A DNA stretch of 64,000 bases from Aliiroseovarius sp. Z3 (GCF_029105185.1 NZ_JAFMZK010000004.1:310001-374000); one strand, 5' to 3'. Counted from the stretch's first letter, positions 45,723 through 55,808 are shown. Numbers and translations are program-made. Notes: a model not told the origin generated them from the sequence alone.

Positions 45723-46892
45723 ATGACAGAGATGGTATATGGCGCGGTTCCCGCGCGTGATGGCGACCCCATTCTTCCCCGGTGGTGGCGGACGATCGAC
45801 AAGTGGTCGGTGTCCTGCATCCTGATCCTGTTCGGCATCGGTATTTTGTTGGGGCTGGCCGCGTCGCCGCCTTTGGCGGAACGCAACGGGCTGTCCCAGT
45901 TCCACTATGTCGAACGTCAGTTGGTGTTCGGTCTGGTGGCGCTGGTCACCCTGTTTGCCACAACGATGATGAGCCCGCAGATGGTGCGCCGCCTTGGGGT
46001 GCTGGGGTTTCTGGTTGCCTTGGTGGCCGTCATGTTGCTGCCGGTGCTGGGCACTGATTTCGGCAAAGGGGCGGTGCGCTGGTATTCACTGGGCTTTGCC
46101 TCGATCCAGCCGTCAGAGTTTCTGAAGCCCGGTTTCGTCGTGGTCGCCGCGTGGCTGATGGCCGCAAGTCAAGAGATCAACGGCCCGCCGGGACGCTCGA
46201 TGTCGCTGGGCCTGGTCCTGGTGATCGTGGGCTTTCTGGCGTTGCAACCCGATTTCGGACAGGCCGCGCTTGTGCTGTTTGGCTGGGGCGTGATGTATTT
46301 TCTGGCCGGGGCGCCGATCATCCTTCTGGCCGCCGCTGCTGGCGTGGTCGTTTTGGGCGGCATGTTTGCCTATAACAATTCCGAACACTTTGCCCGCCGT
46401 ATTGACGGGTTCCTGAACCCCGACGTCGATCCAACCACCCAGCTTGGCTATGCCACCAATGCCATCCGCGAGGGTGGGTTCTTCGGCGTCGGCGTCGGAG
46501 AAGGTCAGGTGAAGTGGTCGCTTCCCGACGCGCATACCGATTTCATCATTGCTGTCGCCGCCGAAGAATACGGCCTGATACTGGTTCTGGTCATCATCGC
46601 GCTTTACGCCACCATCGTGGTGCGCAGTTTCCTGCGCCTGATCCGCGAACGGGACACGTTTACGCGACTGGCGGGCTCTGGTCTGGCCGCGATATTCGGC
46701 ATTCAGGCGCTGATCAACATGGGTGTGGCGGTGCGCCTTCTGCCCGCCAAGGGCATGACATTGCCATTCGTAAGCTATGGCGGATCGTCCCTGATCGCAG
46801 GGGGGATTGCACTTGGCATGCTTTTGGCCTTTACCCGCACCCGCCCGCAGGGTCGCATGCAGGACGTATTCGCAAACAGGCAAGGACGATGA
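45723..46892 (+). CDS. ftsW: Septal peptidoglycan glycosyltransferase FtsW
   Basis: A SEDS-family polymerase of 389 aa that builds septal glycan strands with its cognate class B PBP. About ten membrane segments are visible; conserved SEDS motifs include [13 protein letters not shown], the [14 protein letters not shown] loop with the catalytic aspartate region, and [16 protein letters not shown]. The first 25 residues are cytoplasmic. Its stop overlaps the murG start (ATGA), so the two are translationally coupled. murD and mraY are not upstream in this window. Confidence 0.95.
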   Translation: MTEMVYGAVPARDGDPILPRWWRTIDKWSVSCILILFGIGILLGLAASPPLAERNGLSQFHYVERQLVFGLVALVTLFATTMMSPQMVRRLGVLGFLVALVAVMLLPVLGTDFGKGAVRWYSLGFASIQPSEFLKPGFVVVAAWLMAASQEINGPPGRSMSLGLVLVIVGFLALQPDFGQAALVLFGWGVMYFLAGAPIILLAAAAGVVVLGGMFAYNNSEHFARRIDGFLNPDVDPTTQLGYATNAIREGGFFGVGVGEGQVKWSLPDAHTDFIIAVAAEEYGLILVLVIIALYATIVVRSFLRLIRERDTFTRLAGSGLAAIFGIQALINMGVAVRLLPAKGMTLPFVSYGGSSLIAGGIALGMLLAFTRTRPQGRMQDVFANRQGR

Positions 46893-47995
46893 CCCAGAAA
46901 CAGCCCCTTCTTGTCATCGCCGCCGGAGGCACCGGCGGGCATATGTTCCCCGCACAAGCCCTGGCGGAAGCAATGTTGCGCAAAGGGTGGCGGGTGAAAC
47001 TGTCAACCGATGCGCGCGGTGCGCGATACACCGGTGGTTTTCCCCATGTGGTCGAGATCGAAGAGGTGTCATCGGCCACCTTCGCGCGGGGTGGGATCTT
47101 TGCCAAGGCCATGGTGCCGCTGCGTATCGGTGCGGGCATCATCGGCGCGATCCTGAAGATGCGTCGCGACAAGCCCAAAGCCGTTGTCGGGTTCGGAGGC
47201 TATCCGACCATTCCCGCGCTTGCGGCGGCCAGGGTGTTGAACGTGCCGCGCATGATCCACGAACAGAACGGTGTTCTTGGGCGGGTCAACAAGATTTTCG
47301 CCACCCGTGTGAATGCGGTCGCTTGCGGCACATGGCCGACCGCGCTGCCTGACGGGGCAAATCCGGTTTACACAGGCAACCCAGTGCGGGCCGAGGTGCT
47401 GGCCCGAGATACGTCGGGCTATATCGCGCCCGGCGATTACCCGATGTCCATCCTTGTGATCGGCGGCTCACAAGGCGCGCGCGCGTTGTCGGACACAGTG
47501 CCGCCCGCGATCGCAGCGTTGCCGACAGAACTGTTGCAACATATCTCGGTCAGCCATCAGGCGCGCGACGAGGATATGGAGCGGGTCAGTGCGTTTTATG
47601 CTGAGCACGGCATCCGTGCCGATGTGCAGCCGTTCTTCAACGACATCCCGCGCCGCATGTCCGAAGCCCAACTGGTGATCAGCCGGGCCGGGGCATCATC
47701 TGTGGCGGATATCTCGGTCATCGGTCGCCCGTCGATCCTTGTGCCCTATCCATATGCGACGGATGATCATCAGACCGCAAATGCGCGTGGGTTGGTCGAA
47801 GCGGGCGCGGCGATCCTGATACCTGAAAGCCGTCTGGATGTGGACACGCTGTCTGAACAGATCAGAACGGTTCTGGACAATCCCGAAGGGGCGATGCAAA
47901 TGTCGCGCGCCGCACAGGGCCACGCCCGGCCAGACGCCACGGATGCCTTGGTGGAGTTGGTCGAGCATTTGTCCAGCGTGGCCCCGAACATCTGA
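46889..47995 (+). CDS. murG: UDP-GlcNAc:lipid I N-acetylglucosaminyltransferase
   Basis: MurG (368 aa) adds GlcNAc to lipid I to make lipid II on the inner face of the membrane. Motifs: [55 protein letters not shown] and the sugar-binding [12 protein letters not shown]...[11 protein letters not shown] at 46889 overlaps the ftsW stop by four bases. murC begins 50 bases downstream. Confidence 0.96.
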   Translation: MTQKQPLLVIAAGGTGGHMFPAQALAEAMLRKGWRVKLSTDARGARYTGGFPHVVEIEEVSSATFARGGIFAKAMVPLRIGAGIIGAILKMRRDKPKAVVGFGGYPTIPALAAARVLNVPRMIHEQNGVLGRVNKIFATRVNAVACGTWPTALPDGANPVYTGNPVRAEVLARDTSGYIAPGDYPMSILVIGGSQGARALSDTVPPAIAALPTELLQHISVSHQARDEDMERVSAFYAEHGIRADVQPFFNDIPRRMSEAQLVISRAGASSVADISVIGRPSILVPYPYATDDHQTANARGLVEAGAAILIPESRLDVDTLSEQIRTVLDNPEGAMQMSRAAQGHARPDATDALVELVEHLSSVAPNI

Positions 47996-48045
47996 TCCAA
48001 TGGTGAATTGGGCCAAGGCATATCGCATGAGTGAAAGGTAACCAG

Positions 48046-49443
48046 ATGAACGCAGCAGCGACCAAACTTCCCACCGAAATGGGGATGATCCATTTTGTGG
48101 GAATTGGCGGGATTGGGATGTCCGGGATCGCCGAGGTTCTGCTGAACCATGGCTATCGTGTGCAGGGGTCGGACCTGAAGGCCTCGAAAATCACGGATCG
48201 TCTGGCTGATCTGGGCGCTGAAATATTCGTCGGGCAACGCGCCGAGAACCTTGAAAACGCTGAGGTCGTGGTGATTTCGTCCGCGATCAAGCCGGGCAAC
48301 CCGGAACTGGACGTCGCACGTGCACGGGGTCTTCCCGTGGTGCGTCGGGCCGAGATGTTGGCCGAACTCATGCGCCTGAAATCCAACATCGCGGTGGCGG
48401 GCACTCATGGCAAGACGACGACCACGACGATGGTGGCCGAGCTTCTGGTCAAGGGCGGCATCGACCCGACCGTGATCAATGGCGGGATCATCCACGCCTA
48501 TGGATCGAACGCGCGGATGGGGCAGGGTGAATGGATGGTGGTCGAGGCCGATGAAAGCGACGGCACCTTCAACCGCTTGCCCGCGACCATCGCCATCGTG
48601 ACCAATATCGACCCCGAGCATATGGAGCATTGGGGCGACTTCGACACGTTGCGTCAGGGCTTCCTTGATTTCGTGTCCAACATTCCCTTCTACGGGCTGG
48701 CGGTCTGTTGCACCGACCACCCGGAAGTGCAGGCGTTGGTCGGCAAGATCACCGACCGCCGTGTCGTGACCTATGGGTTCAACGCGCAAGCAGATGTGCG
48801 GGCGGTCAATCTGACCTATAAGGGTGGGGTCGCGCATTTCGACATTGCCCTGAACAACGAAGGCACGCGGATCGACGGTTGCACCCTGCCGATGCCGGGG
48901 GATCACAATGTCTCGAACGCGTTGTCGGCGGTGGCCGTGGCGCGTCATCTGGGGATGAAGCGCGATGAAATCCGGGCGGCCCTTGAGAGTTTCGGTGGGG
49001 TGAACCGGCGCTTCACCCGCGTGGGCGAGGTGAACGGCGTCACCATCATCGACGATTACGGCCACCACCCGGTCGAGATTGCAGCCGTTCTGAAAGCCGC
49101 CCGCCAAGCGACCGAGGGCCGCGTTATCGCTGTGCACCAACCGCACCGTTACTCGCGCCTTCACGATCTGTTCGAGGATTTTTGCGCTTGTTTCAACGAA
49201 GCTGACGTGGTCGGTATTGCCGATGTCTATGCTGCGGGCGAAGATCCGATCGAAGGTGCCAGCCGCGACGATCTGGTGGCGGGGCTTGTGCGGCACGGCC
49301 ACCGGCACGCGGTCGCGATCCCCGATGAAGATGCGCTGACCGCCTTGGTTCGGGACCACACCGAGCCCGGCGACATGGTGGTCTGCCTTGGCGCGGGCAC
49401 CATCAGCACATGGGCGAACAACCTGCCGAACCGGTTGGGCTAG
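48046..49443 (+). CDS. murC: UDP-N-acetylmuramate--L-alanine ligase
   Basis: MurC (465 aa) adds L-alanine to UDP-MurNAc using ATP. Motifs: [24 protein letters not shown] (P-loop), [30 protein letters not shown] and [12 protein letters not shown] at 48046 (MNAAATKLP) has AAGG about eight bases upstream; a GTG five codons earlier is less likely. A small membrane-protein gene begins six bases after the stop. Confidence 0.96.
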   Translation: MNAAATKLPTEMGMIHFVGIGGIGMSGIAEVLLNHGYRVQGSDLKASKITDRLADLGAEIFVGQRAENLENAEVVVISSAIKPGNPELDVARARGLPVVRRAEMLAELMRLKSNIAVAGTHGKTTTTTMVAELLVKGGIDPTVINGGIIHAYGSNARMGQGEWMVVEADESDGTFNRLPATIAIVTNIDPEHMEHWGDFDTLRQGFLDFVSNIPFYGLAVCCTDHPEVQALVGKITDRRVVTYGFNAQADVRAVNLTYKGGVAHFDIALNNEGTRIDGCTLPMPGDHNVSNALSAVAVARHLGMKRDEIRAALESFGGVNRRFTRVGEVNGVTIIDDYGHHPVEIAAVLKAARQATEGRVIAVHQPHRYSRLHDLFEDFCACFNEADVVGIADVYAAGEDPIEGASRDDLVAGLVRHGHRHAVAIPDEDALTALVRDHTEPGDMVVCLGAGTISTWANNLPNRLG

Positions 49444-49448
49444 GGGCG

Positions 49449-49754
49449 ATGCGTCCGGTCCTTCATGACATTCTGTTTTGGGGACTGACGGCCGCGCCCT
49501 GGCTGAACATTGTTCTGGTCGGACGATTGGCGTGGGGCGGACGTCGTGCTCTGGCGACCGCATTGGCTGTGTTGGTCGGGGCAGGTTGCTGGGTGCTCTA
49601 TGCGCTTCTTGCCCCGCTGCTTGTCGATATGTGGGCCGGAGATGGTGTGGCGGCTGAGGCACGGCGCGATCTGACCCTTTGGGCCATTGGCGTTGCCCTG
49701 TTCGTGGTTTTTTGTGCTTCGGTGCCGATATGGAAGGGAAAGCCTGATGGCTGA
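49449..49754 (+). CDS. Small membrane protein in the dcw cluster
   Basis: A 101-residue protein I do not recognise. It has three hydrophobic segments (around ILFWGLTAAPWLNIVLV, LATALAVLVGAGCWVLYALL and LTLWAIGVALFVVFCAS). It starts six bases after murC, and its last eight bases overlap the start of the permease gene, so it belongs to the operon. Compositional bias matches its neighbours. It may have arrived together with the permease or be an older cluster gene. Confidence 0.75.
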   Translation: MRPVLHDILFWGLTAAPWLNIVLVGRLAWGGRRALATALAVLVGAGCWVLYALLAPLLVDMWAGDGVAAEARRDLTLWAIGVALFVVFCASVPIWKGKPDG

Positions 49755-50940
49755 CCAGTTGAAACGAAACCTCGGTCTTGGCCTTCTGACCATGTATGGC
49801 GTCGGCGTTATGGTCGGCGCGGGCATTTATGTGCTGGTGGGCGCCGTCGCCGCCGAGGCGGGCATCTGGGCATCGTTGGCTTTCGTGTTGGCCGGGGTGA
49901 TCGCAGCCCCGTCCGCCTTGTCATACGCAGAACTCAGCTCGCGGATCCCCGAAGCCTCGGGCGAGGCGGCATATGTCGAGAAGGGATTGAACAGCCACCT
50001 GTTGGCGGTGCTGATCGGTCTGGCGATTGTGCTGGCTGGCACCGTGTCCGCCGCGGCGGTTTTGCGGGGCGGGGTCGGATACCTGCTGTCGCTGATCGAC
50101 ATTCCCGCGACCTGGGCGATCATCGGGATTGGGGTGGCCCTGACCCTTGTCGCGGTGGCGGGTGTTTTGGAAAGCCTTGCCCTTGTCGCCGTCTTCACCA
50201 TCATCGAGGTGGCGGGGCTGGCCACTGTGATCTGGGCCGGGTTCACCGCCCCACCGGTGGCCGAGTTCACCGACCTGCCACCGGTTTACTGGCCCGGTGT
50301 GGCGGGTGCGGCGGCGCTGGCCTTCTTCGCCTTCATCGGGTTCGAAGACATGGTAAACATGGCGGAAGAAGCGCGCGACCCGACCCGCACCGTGCCACGC
50401 GCCATCCTGATCGCGCTGGTCGTCACCACGGCCCTTTATGCCTTGGTTTCACTGGCGGCGATCCGGGCGGTGCCTGTGGACGAACTGGCCGAGTCAGACC
50501 GCCCCCTTGTGCTGGTCTGGGAGGCCGCGTTCCTGATGTCCCCGGCCATGCTGGGTGCCATTGCGGTAATTGCCGCGCTAAACGGCGTATTGGCGCAAAT
50601 CATCATGGCCGCACGGGTTCTGTTTGGCTTGGGGCGGCGTGAAAAGCTGCTGTCGATCTTCTGTCATGCCCACCCGCGGTTCGGAACGCCCGTTCTGGCA
50701 ACGGTGCTTCTTGGCCTGGGTGTGGTCGCCGCGGCCCTGGCGCTGCCCGTGTCTGATCTGGCCGAGGTTACATCGACCGTCCTTCTGGTCGTCTTTGCAG
50801 TCGTGAATATTGCCCTGATTTCCCTGAAACGCAAAGATCCCGAGGCGCCGTTTCGCACGGGAAACTGGGTGCCATGGATAGGCTTGATCGCGGCGCTGGT
50901 GGCGCTTGCGGCGTCATTTCTGACGGGCGCAATGCGATGA
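49747..50940 (+). CDS. APC-family amino acid permease inside the dcw cluster
   Basis: A 397-residue transporter with about twelve predicted membrane segments. The N-terminal signature GLGLLTMYGVGVMVGAGIYVLVG is the unwound helix 1 of the APC superfamily, and AFFAFIGFEDMVNMAEEARDP matches helix 6 with its conserved loop. Substrate is unknown; a D- or L-amino-acid role in wall metabolism is only a guess. It overlaps the upstream gene by eight bases and the following DUF2484 gene by four (ATGA), so it is fully integrated into the operon. I know of no such permease in the standard dcw order. Confidence 0.9.
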   Translation: MADQLKRNLGLGLLTMYGVGVMVGAGIYVLVGAVAAEAGIWASLAFVLAGVIAAPSALSYAELSSRIPEASGEAAYVEKGLNSHLLAVLIGLAIVLAGTVSAAAVLRGGVGYLLSLIDIPATWAIIGIGVALTLVAVAGVLESLALVAVFTIIEVAGLATVIWAGFTAPPVAEFTDLPPVYWPGVAGAAALAFFAFIGFEDMVNMAEEARDPTRTVPRAILIALVVTTALYALVSLAAIRAVPVDELAESDRPLVLVWEAAFLMSPAMLGAIAVIAALNGVLAQIIMAARVLFGLGRREKLLSIFCHAHPRFGTPVLATVLLGLGVVAAALALPVSDLAEVTSTVLLVVFAVVNIALISLKRKDPEAPFRTGNWVPWIGLIAALVALAASFLTGAMR

Positions 50941-51176
50941 GCGCGCCCCTGATCGCCGCAGCCCTTTGGGTGATTGCCGCCAGCGTCGTGGCGTCTCTGC
51001 CAATGAGGTTGCAGTTTGTGCCGGGTCTGGTGCTTCTGGTGGCCGCGCCGCTGCTGATCGTCTGGATCGGGGCGGTGCATGGCTGGCTGTGGGCCGTGCT
51101 TGGGGTGGGGGCGTTCATCTCGATGTTTCGTCGTCCGCTGTGGTATCTGGCCCGCAAGGCGATGGGGCGGGTATGA
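50937..51176 (+). CDS. DUF2484 family protein, first copy
   Basis: A 79-residue protein with two or three hydrophobic segments. The arrangement LWVIAASVVASLP, then PLL and a closing FRRPLWYLARKAMG is like that of the next gene. DUF2484 proteins are found between murC and murB in Rhodobacterales; sometimes they are mislabelled as mur ligases, but they are too short for that. Start and stop each overlap a neighbour in ATGA fashion. Function unknown. Confidence 0.75.
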   Translation: MSAPLIAAALWVIAASVVASLPMRLQFVPGLVLLVAAPLLIVWIGAVHGWLWAVLGVGAFISMFRRPLWYLARKAMGRV

Positions 51177-51418
51177 CGCTGTCGCTGACCCTTGCCTGTT
51201 TGTGGGCCGTCATCGCGCAAGTGATCGCGCTTTTCCCGTCGCGTCACCACCATTGGCCCGCCGCTTACGTCTTGATTGCCGTGGGCATTCCGCTATTGGG
51301 GTATGTGGTTTACCAGAACGGGCCGCTGGTGGCCGGGCTGGTTCTGATCGCGGCGATGTCCATTCTGCGTTGGCCGGTGATCTATCTGGTCCGCTGGCTG
51401 CGCAAGACACGAGGTTGA
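51173..51418 (+). CDS. DUF2484 family protein, second copy
   Basis: An 81-residue protein resembling the one directly upstream: [21 protein letters not shown] and a closing [14 protein letters not shown] align with the same elements there, suggesting tandem duplication. It overlaps the previous gene by four bases and ends one base before murB. No catalytic motif is visible; it probably sits in the inner membrane. Confidence 0.75.
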   Translation: MTLSLTLACLWAVIAQVIALFPSRHHHWPAAYVLIAVGIPLLGYVVYQNGPLVAGLVLIAAMSILRWPVIYLVRWLRKTRG

Positions 51419-51419
51419 T

Positions 51420-52352
51420 GTGACCCATCCTGACAAGATCGAAATCCGCGGCACGCTGGTGTCGGACAAGGACCTGTCCGCGCTGACATGGATGCGTGTC
51501 GGTGGCCCGGCGGACTGGTTCTTCATGCCCGCCGACGAAGACGATTTGGCCCAGTTTCTGACCGCACTTGATCCCGACATTCCGGTTTTCCCGATGGGGG
51601 TCGGGTCGAACCTGATCGTGCGCGACGGTGGCATTCGTGGCGTGGTGATCCGACTGGGGCGCGGCTTCAACGGGATTGAAATCGACGGCAACCGCGTGAC
51701 GGCGGGCGTGGCCGCATTGGATGCCCATGTCGCGCGTAAAGCGGCCGAGGCAGGTGTTGATCTGACCTTCCTGCGCACCATTCCCGGTGCCATCGGCGGC
51801 GCGGTGCGGATGAATGCGGGTTGCTATGGATCATACGTGGCGGACGTGTTTGTCGAGGCGCAGGCGATCTCGCGGTCGGGTGAGCGGGTGACACTGACGG
51901 CCGATGAGCTGAAGTTTCAATACCGCCAGACCGATCTGCCTGAAGGCTGGGTGATCACCAGCGCGACGTTTGAAGGCCCAACAGGCGACCCAGCCGAGCT
52001 TGTCACCCGGATGGACGCGCAACTGGCCAAACGGGATCAGACCCAACCCACCAAGGACCGCACCGCCGGATCAACCTTCCGAAATCCGGCAGGCTATAGC
52101 TCGACCGGTCGCGCCGATGACAGTCACGAGCTGAAAGCGTGGAAGGTGATCGAGGATGCCGGGATGCGCGGTGCCACGCTGGGCGGGGCGCAAATGAACC
52201 CGATGCACGCGAATTTTCTGACCAACACAGGCGATGCCAGTGCCGCCGACCTTGAAGGATTGGGCGAAGAGGTCAGAAAAAAGGTTTACGAACACAGTGG
52301 CATAGAGCTAGTATGGGAAATCATGCGTGTGGGTGAATTGGCAGATAAATAA
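51420..52352 (+). CDS. murB: UDP-N-acetylenolpyruvoylglucosamine reductase
   Basis: MurB (310 aa) reduces UDP-GlcNAc-enolpyruvate to UDP-MurNAc with NADPH and bound FAD. It shows the FAD site [40 protein letters not shown] and [13 protein letters not shown], with [13 protein letters not shown] near the end. The start is GTG at 51420 after GAGG, one base behind the second DUF2484 gene. NADPH would be available from PntAB. A 228-base spacer separates it from ddl. Confidence 0.95.
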   Translation: MTHPDKIEIRGTLVSDKDLSALTWMRVGGPADWFFMPADEDDLAQFLTALDPDIPVFPMGVGSNLIVRDGGIRGVVIRLGRGFNGIEIDGNRVTAGVAALDAHVARKAAEAGVDLTFLRTIPGAIGGAVRMNAGCYGSYVADVFVEAQAISRSGERVTLTADELKFQYRQTDLPEGWVITSATFEGPTGDPAELVTRMDAQLAKRDQTQPTKDRTAGSTFRNPAGYSSTGRADDSHELKAWKVIEDAGMRGATLGGAQMNPMHANFLTNTGDASAADLEGLGEEVRKKVYEHSGIELVWEIMRVGELADK

Positions 52353-52420
52353 GCCAACGGACGCACGCAGATACCGGGGTCGGGCAGGCCCTTCAGATCC
52401 GGTCGAAAAGAACCGGTGAT

Positions 52421-52472
52421 AAGGGGCAAACGCCCTTGCAAACAAGGGGCATCAAGCCCTGAGCAAAGGGGC
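52421..52472. repeat. Three AAGGGGC repeats in the murB-ddl spacer
   Basis: AAGGGGC occurs at 52421-52427, 52444-52450 and 52466-52472, at steps of 23 and 22 bases. The first two can form small hairpins with CCCTT and GCCC shortly after. The rest of the 228-base spacer (52353-52580) holds no gene that I can support. Regularity suggests a short regulatory or attenuating leader for ddl. Confidence 0.35.
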
Positions 52473-52580
52473 GGTACAGCCTCCGATAAGATAAGCACCG
52501 CGCGCAAAGTGCGGATCGGCGCCGGAAACGGCTGGGCAGTTGGTCGCGGTTTCGCGATCAGGGACAAGGCAAAAGCAGGC

Positions 52581-53495
52581 ATGTCGGGCAAGACAGTCTC
52601 GAAAGTTGTGGTTCTTCTGGGCGGTCCTTCGGCCGAGCGGGAGGTTTCGCTGAGCTCCGGGCGCGAATGCGTCGCGGCGCTGAAAGGCGAGGGCTATGAC
52701 GTGGTCGCAATTGATGCCGGCCCGGACCTGTCCGAACGGTTGCGCGCCGAGGCCCCCGACGTTGTGTTCAACGCGCTGCATGGCCGCTGGGGCGAAGACG
52801 GCTGTGTGCAGGGTCTGCTCGAGTGGCTGCAAATCCCCTATACGCATTCCGGTGTGCTCGCCTCGTCTCTGGCAATGGACAAAGAGCGCACGAAGGATGT
52901 CTTCCGTGCGGCCGGGTTGCCGGTGGTCGATAGCGTGCTGGCACCTGCTGATGAGGTGCGCGCACGTCACGTGATGGACCCGCCCTATGTGGTGAAACCG
53001 TATAACGAGGGCAGCTCGGTCGGGATTTACATCGTGCAGGACGGCGCGAACACGCCGCCGCAACTGGCCCCGACCATGCCCAAGACGGTGATGGTGGAAA
53101 CCTATGCACCGGGCCGTGAGATGACCACCACGGTCATGGGGGATCGGGCGCTTGGCGTGACCGATATCCTGACCGATGGCTGGTATGATTACGACGCGAA
53201 ATACGCCGAGGGCGGATCGCGCCACGTCCTTCCCGCCGACATCCCCGCCGAGATCGAAGCGGCCTGTCTGGACTATGCCCTGCGCGCCCACGAAGTGCTG
53301 GGATGTCGCGGCGTCAGCCGCACCGATTTCCGTTGGGACGAAGCGCGGGGGCTGGACGGTCTGATCCTTCTGGAAACCAACACGCAGCCGGGCATGACGC
53401 CGACATCTTTGGCACCGGAACAGGCAGCGCATCACGGGATCACGTTTGGGCAGTTCTGCGCATGGATGGTGGAGGACGCCTCATGCGATCGTTGA
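52581..53495 (+). CDS. ddl: D-alanine--D-alanine ligase
   Basis: Ddl (304 aa) joins two D-alanines using ATP for the pentapeptide. Family motifs are LLGGPSAEREVSLSSG, NALHGRWGEDG, YTHSGVLASSLAMDK, KPYNEGSSVGI, EVLGCRGVSRTDFRWD and LETNTQPGMTPTSL. ATG at 52581 (MSGKTVSK) is preferred by family length; the frame opens 55 codons earlier through the repeat-bearing spacer, with no family match. The last 13 bases overlap ftsQ. Confidence 0.95.
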   Translation: MSGKTVSKVVVLLGGPSAEREVSLSSGRECVAALKGEGYDVVAIDAGPDLSERLRAEAPDVVFNALHGRWGEDGCVQGLLEWLQIPYTHSGVLASSLAMDKERTKDVFRAAGLPVVDSVLAPADEVRARHVMDPPYVVKPYNEGSSVGIYIVQDGANTPPQLAPTMPKTVMVETYAPGREMTTTVMGDRALGVTDILTDGWYDYDAKYAEGGSRHVLPADIPAEIEAACLDYALRAHEVLGCRGVSRTDFRWDEARGLDGLILLETNTQPGMTPTSLAPEQAAHHGITFGQFCAWMVEDASCDR

Positions 53496-54445
53496 TGCGA
53501 AAATCCCGCCCGTCGCGACAATACCATTCTGTCGCCGCCCCACGCGCAACCCGCACCATGGGTGGTGGGCAAGCGCGCACGTCTGCCAATCGTGATCCGG
53601 CCCCATCGCGTCTGGCTTATAAAGTCCATCGCTTGTGGCTGACCCCGACCTTCCGGGCGTTGCTGCGTGTCGGGCTTCCGATCGGGGCCGTTCTTCTGAC
53701 GGTCGGCTGGTATTTCTCGATCCCCGAAAACCGGGCGGCGATCGCTGAAAAATTCACCCAGATACAACGGTCGGTGCAGGAACGTCCCGAATTCATGGTC
53801 AAGCTGATGGCGGTTGAAGGCGCGACACCTGTTGTCAGCGACGCCGTGCGGCAAATGCTGCCGGTCGACTTCCCGATTTCCAGCTTTGATCTGGATCTGG
53901 AGGCCATGCGCCAGGAAATCACCACGCTGGACGTGGTTGAAAAGGCCGACCTGCGGGTGCGGCCGGGCGGGGTGCTTGAGGTTGCCATCACCGAACGCCA
54001 ACCGGTGATCATCTGGCGCCATGAAGGTATTCTGGACTTGCTGGATCGCACCGGTCACCGGGTGGCAAGCCTGATGGCGCGCAATGGCCGGTCAGACCTG
54101 CCGCTGATTGCCGGGGCCGGGGCGGATGATGCCGTGAAAGAGGCGCTGGACCTGATCGAAACCGCACGCCCCTTTGGCCCCAAAATGCGTGGCCTCGTGC
54201 GTGTGGGTGAGCGTCGCTGGGATGTGGTGCTGGCCACCAAGCAGCGCATCCTTTTGCCCGAAACTGATCCCGTGGCGGCGCTGGAGCAGGTGATCGCGTT
54301 GGATCAGGCGCAAGAGGTGATGGCGCGCGATCTGACCGTAGTTGACATGAGAAACCCCCTGAGACCGACGCTTCGACTGGGTGAACCCGCCGTCGAAGAG
54401 TTGCGTCGCATTCGTGCGATAGAGTTTGGAGTAGACGACCAATGA
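53483..54445 (+). CDS. ftsQ: Cell division protein FtsQ
   Basis: A bitopic division protein of 320 aa linking early and late divisome parts. A basic cytoplasmic tail of about 65 residues precedes one membrane segment (LLRVGLPIGAVLLTVGWYFSI), then the POTRA domain (FMVKLMAVEGATPVVSDAV...) and the beta domain (VEKADLRVRPGGVLEVAITERQPV). ATG at 53483 has GGAGG upstream and overlaps the ddl end by 13 bases; ATG at 53495 is also possible. ftsA overlaps its stop by four bases. Confidence 0.94.
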   Translation: MRSLMRKSRPSRQYHSVAAPRATRTMGGGQARTSANRDPAPSRLAYKVHRLWLTPTFRALLRVGLPIGAVLLTVGWYFSIPENRAAIAEKFTQIQRSVQERPEFMVKLMAVEGATPVVSDAVRQMLPVDFPISSFDLDLEAMRQEITTLDVVEKADLRVRPGGVLEVAITERQPVIIWRHEGILDLLDRTGHRVASLMARNGRSDLPLIAGAGADDAVKEALDLIETARPFGPKMRGLVRVGERRWDVVLATKQRILLPETDPVAALEQVIALDQAQEVMARDLTVVDMRNPLRPTLRLGEPAVEELRRIRAIEFGVDDQ

Positions 54446-55776
54446 CCGATATTTACAGCCAGCAACGCGCCATGCGTTCCATGCGCGAAGCCGCCATGCA
54501 GCGGGGCGTGATTGCCATTCTGGATATCGGCAGCTCGAAAATTGCCTGCCTGATCCTGCGCTTTGACGGGCCGGATCAGTTTCGCGAAAGCGATGGGGTG
54601 GGCAGTCTGGCCGGGCAAAGCGCGTTTCGCGTGATCGGTGCGGCGACCACGCGGTCGCGGGGCGTGCGCTTCGGCGAGATCGACGCGATGCAGGAAACTG
54701 AACGCGCCATTCGCACCGCCATTCAAGCGGCGCAGAAAATGGCGAATATCCGTGTCGACCACGTGATCGCCTGTTTCTCGGGCGCCAATCCGCGCAGCTA
54801 TGGTCTGGATGGGGTGGTCGAACTGAACAACGCGGCCGTGACGGAAGATGACGTGGCACGGGTGCTGGCCGCTTGTGATATGCCCGACATCGGGGAAGGG
54901 CGCGAGGTGTTGCATGCCCAGCCGGTCAATTTCGCGCTCGACCACCGGTCGGGTCTGAACGACCCGCGCGGGCAGATCGGCAATCGGCTGGCCGTGGATA
55001 TGCATGTTCTGACCGTTGACAGCGCGGTCATTCAGAACCTGCTTTACTGCATCAAGCGCTGCGATCTTGAGCTGGCCGGGCTTGCCAGTTCGGCCTACGT
55101 GTCCGGTATTTCGGCTTTGGTGGAGGATGAACAAGAGCTGGGCGCGGCCTGTATTGATTTAGGTGGTGGATCAACTGGCCTGTCCATCTTCATGAAAAAG
55201 CACATGATTTATTCCGACAGCGTGCGGCTGGGCGGGGATCATGTGACCTCGGACATCTCGAAGGGGTTGCAGGTGCCGCTGTCCACAGCCGAGCGGATCA
55301 AGACCTTCTATGGAGGTGTCGTGGCCACGGGCATGGATGATCGCGAGATGATCGAGATCGGCGGCGACACCGGCGATTGGGAACATGACCGGCGCACGGT
55401 CAGCCGTGCCGAACTGATCGGCATCATGCGCCCGCGGGTCGAGGAAATTCTTGAAGAAGTCCGGGCCTGTCTGGACGCCTCGGGATTTGAGCATCTGCGC
55501 AGCCAGCAAATCGTGCTGACGGGGGGCGGCAGCCAGATCCCCGGGCTGGACGGGCTTGCCCCGAAAATTCTGGGCCAACAGGTGCGGATTGGCCGGCCTT
55601 TGCGGGTGCAAGGTTTGCCGCAAGCCGCGACGGGGGCGGGGTTCGCCTCGGCCGTCGGTCTGTGCCTGTTCGCCGCGCATCCGCAGGATGAATGGTGGGA
55701 TTTCGACATTCCGGCCGAAAGCTATCCCGCCCGCAGCCTTCGGCGCGCGTTCAGATGGTTCAAAGACAATTGGTGA
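54442..55776 (+). CDS. ftsA: Cell division protein FtsA
   Basis: Actin-like ATPase of 444 aa that anchors FtsZ to the membrane. It carries AILDIGSSKIACLI (phosphate 1), ACIDLGGGSTGLSIF (phosphate 2) and VLTGGGSQIPGLDGLA (adenosine). The last residues (SLRRAFRWFKDNW) make a plausible amphipathic membrane helix. Its ATG overlaps the ftsQ stop. An inverted repeat follows in the gap to ftsZ. Confidence 0.96.
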   Translation: MTDIYSQQRAMRSMREAAMQRGVIAILDIGSSKIACLILRFDGPDQFRESDGVGSLAGQSAFRVIGAATTRSRGVRFGEIDAMQETERAIRTAIQAAQKMANIRVDHVIACFSGANPRSYGLDGVVELNNAAVTEDDVARVLAACDMPDIGEGREVLHAQPVNFALDHRSGLNDPRGQIGNRLAVDMHVLTVDSAVIQNLLYCIKRCDLELAGLASSAYVSGISALVEDEQELGAACIDLGGGSTGLSIFMKKHMIYSDSVRLGGDHVTSDISKGLQVPLSTAERIKTFYGGVVATGMDDREMIEIGGDTGDWEHDRRTVSRAELIGIMRPRVEEILEEVRACLDASGFEHLRSQQIVLTGGGSQIPGLDGLAPKILGQQVRIGRPLRVQGLPQAATGAGFASAVGLCLFAAHPQDEWWDFDIPAESYPARSLRRAFRWFKDNW

Positions 55777-55787
55777 ATCGGCCCACC

Positions 55788-55808
55788 GGACACCAACATG
55801 CGGTGTCC
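55788..55808 (+). other. Inverted repeat after ftsA
   Basis: GGACACC (55788-55794) pairs with GGTGTCC (55802-55808) around a seven-base loop, 12 bases behind the ftsA stop. There is no T-run, so it is not a typical terminator; it may slow transcription or stabilise the upstream RNA, separating ftsA from ftsZ expression. Confidence 0.5.
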
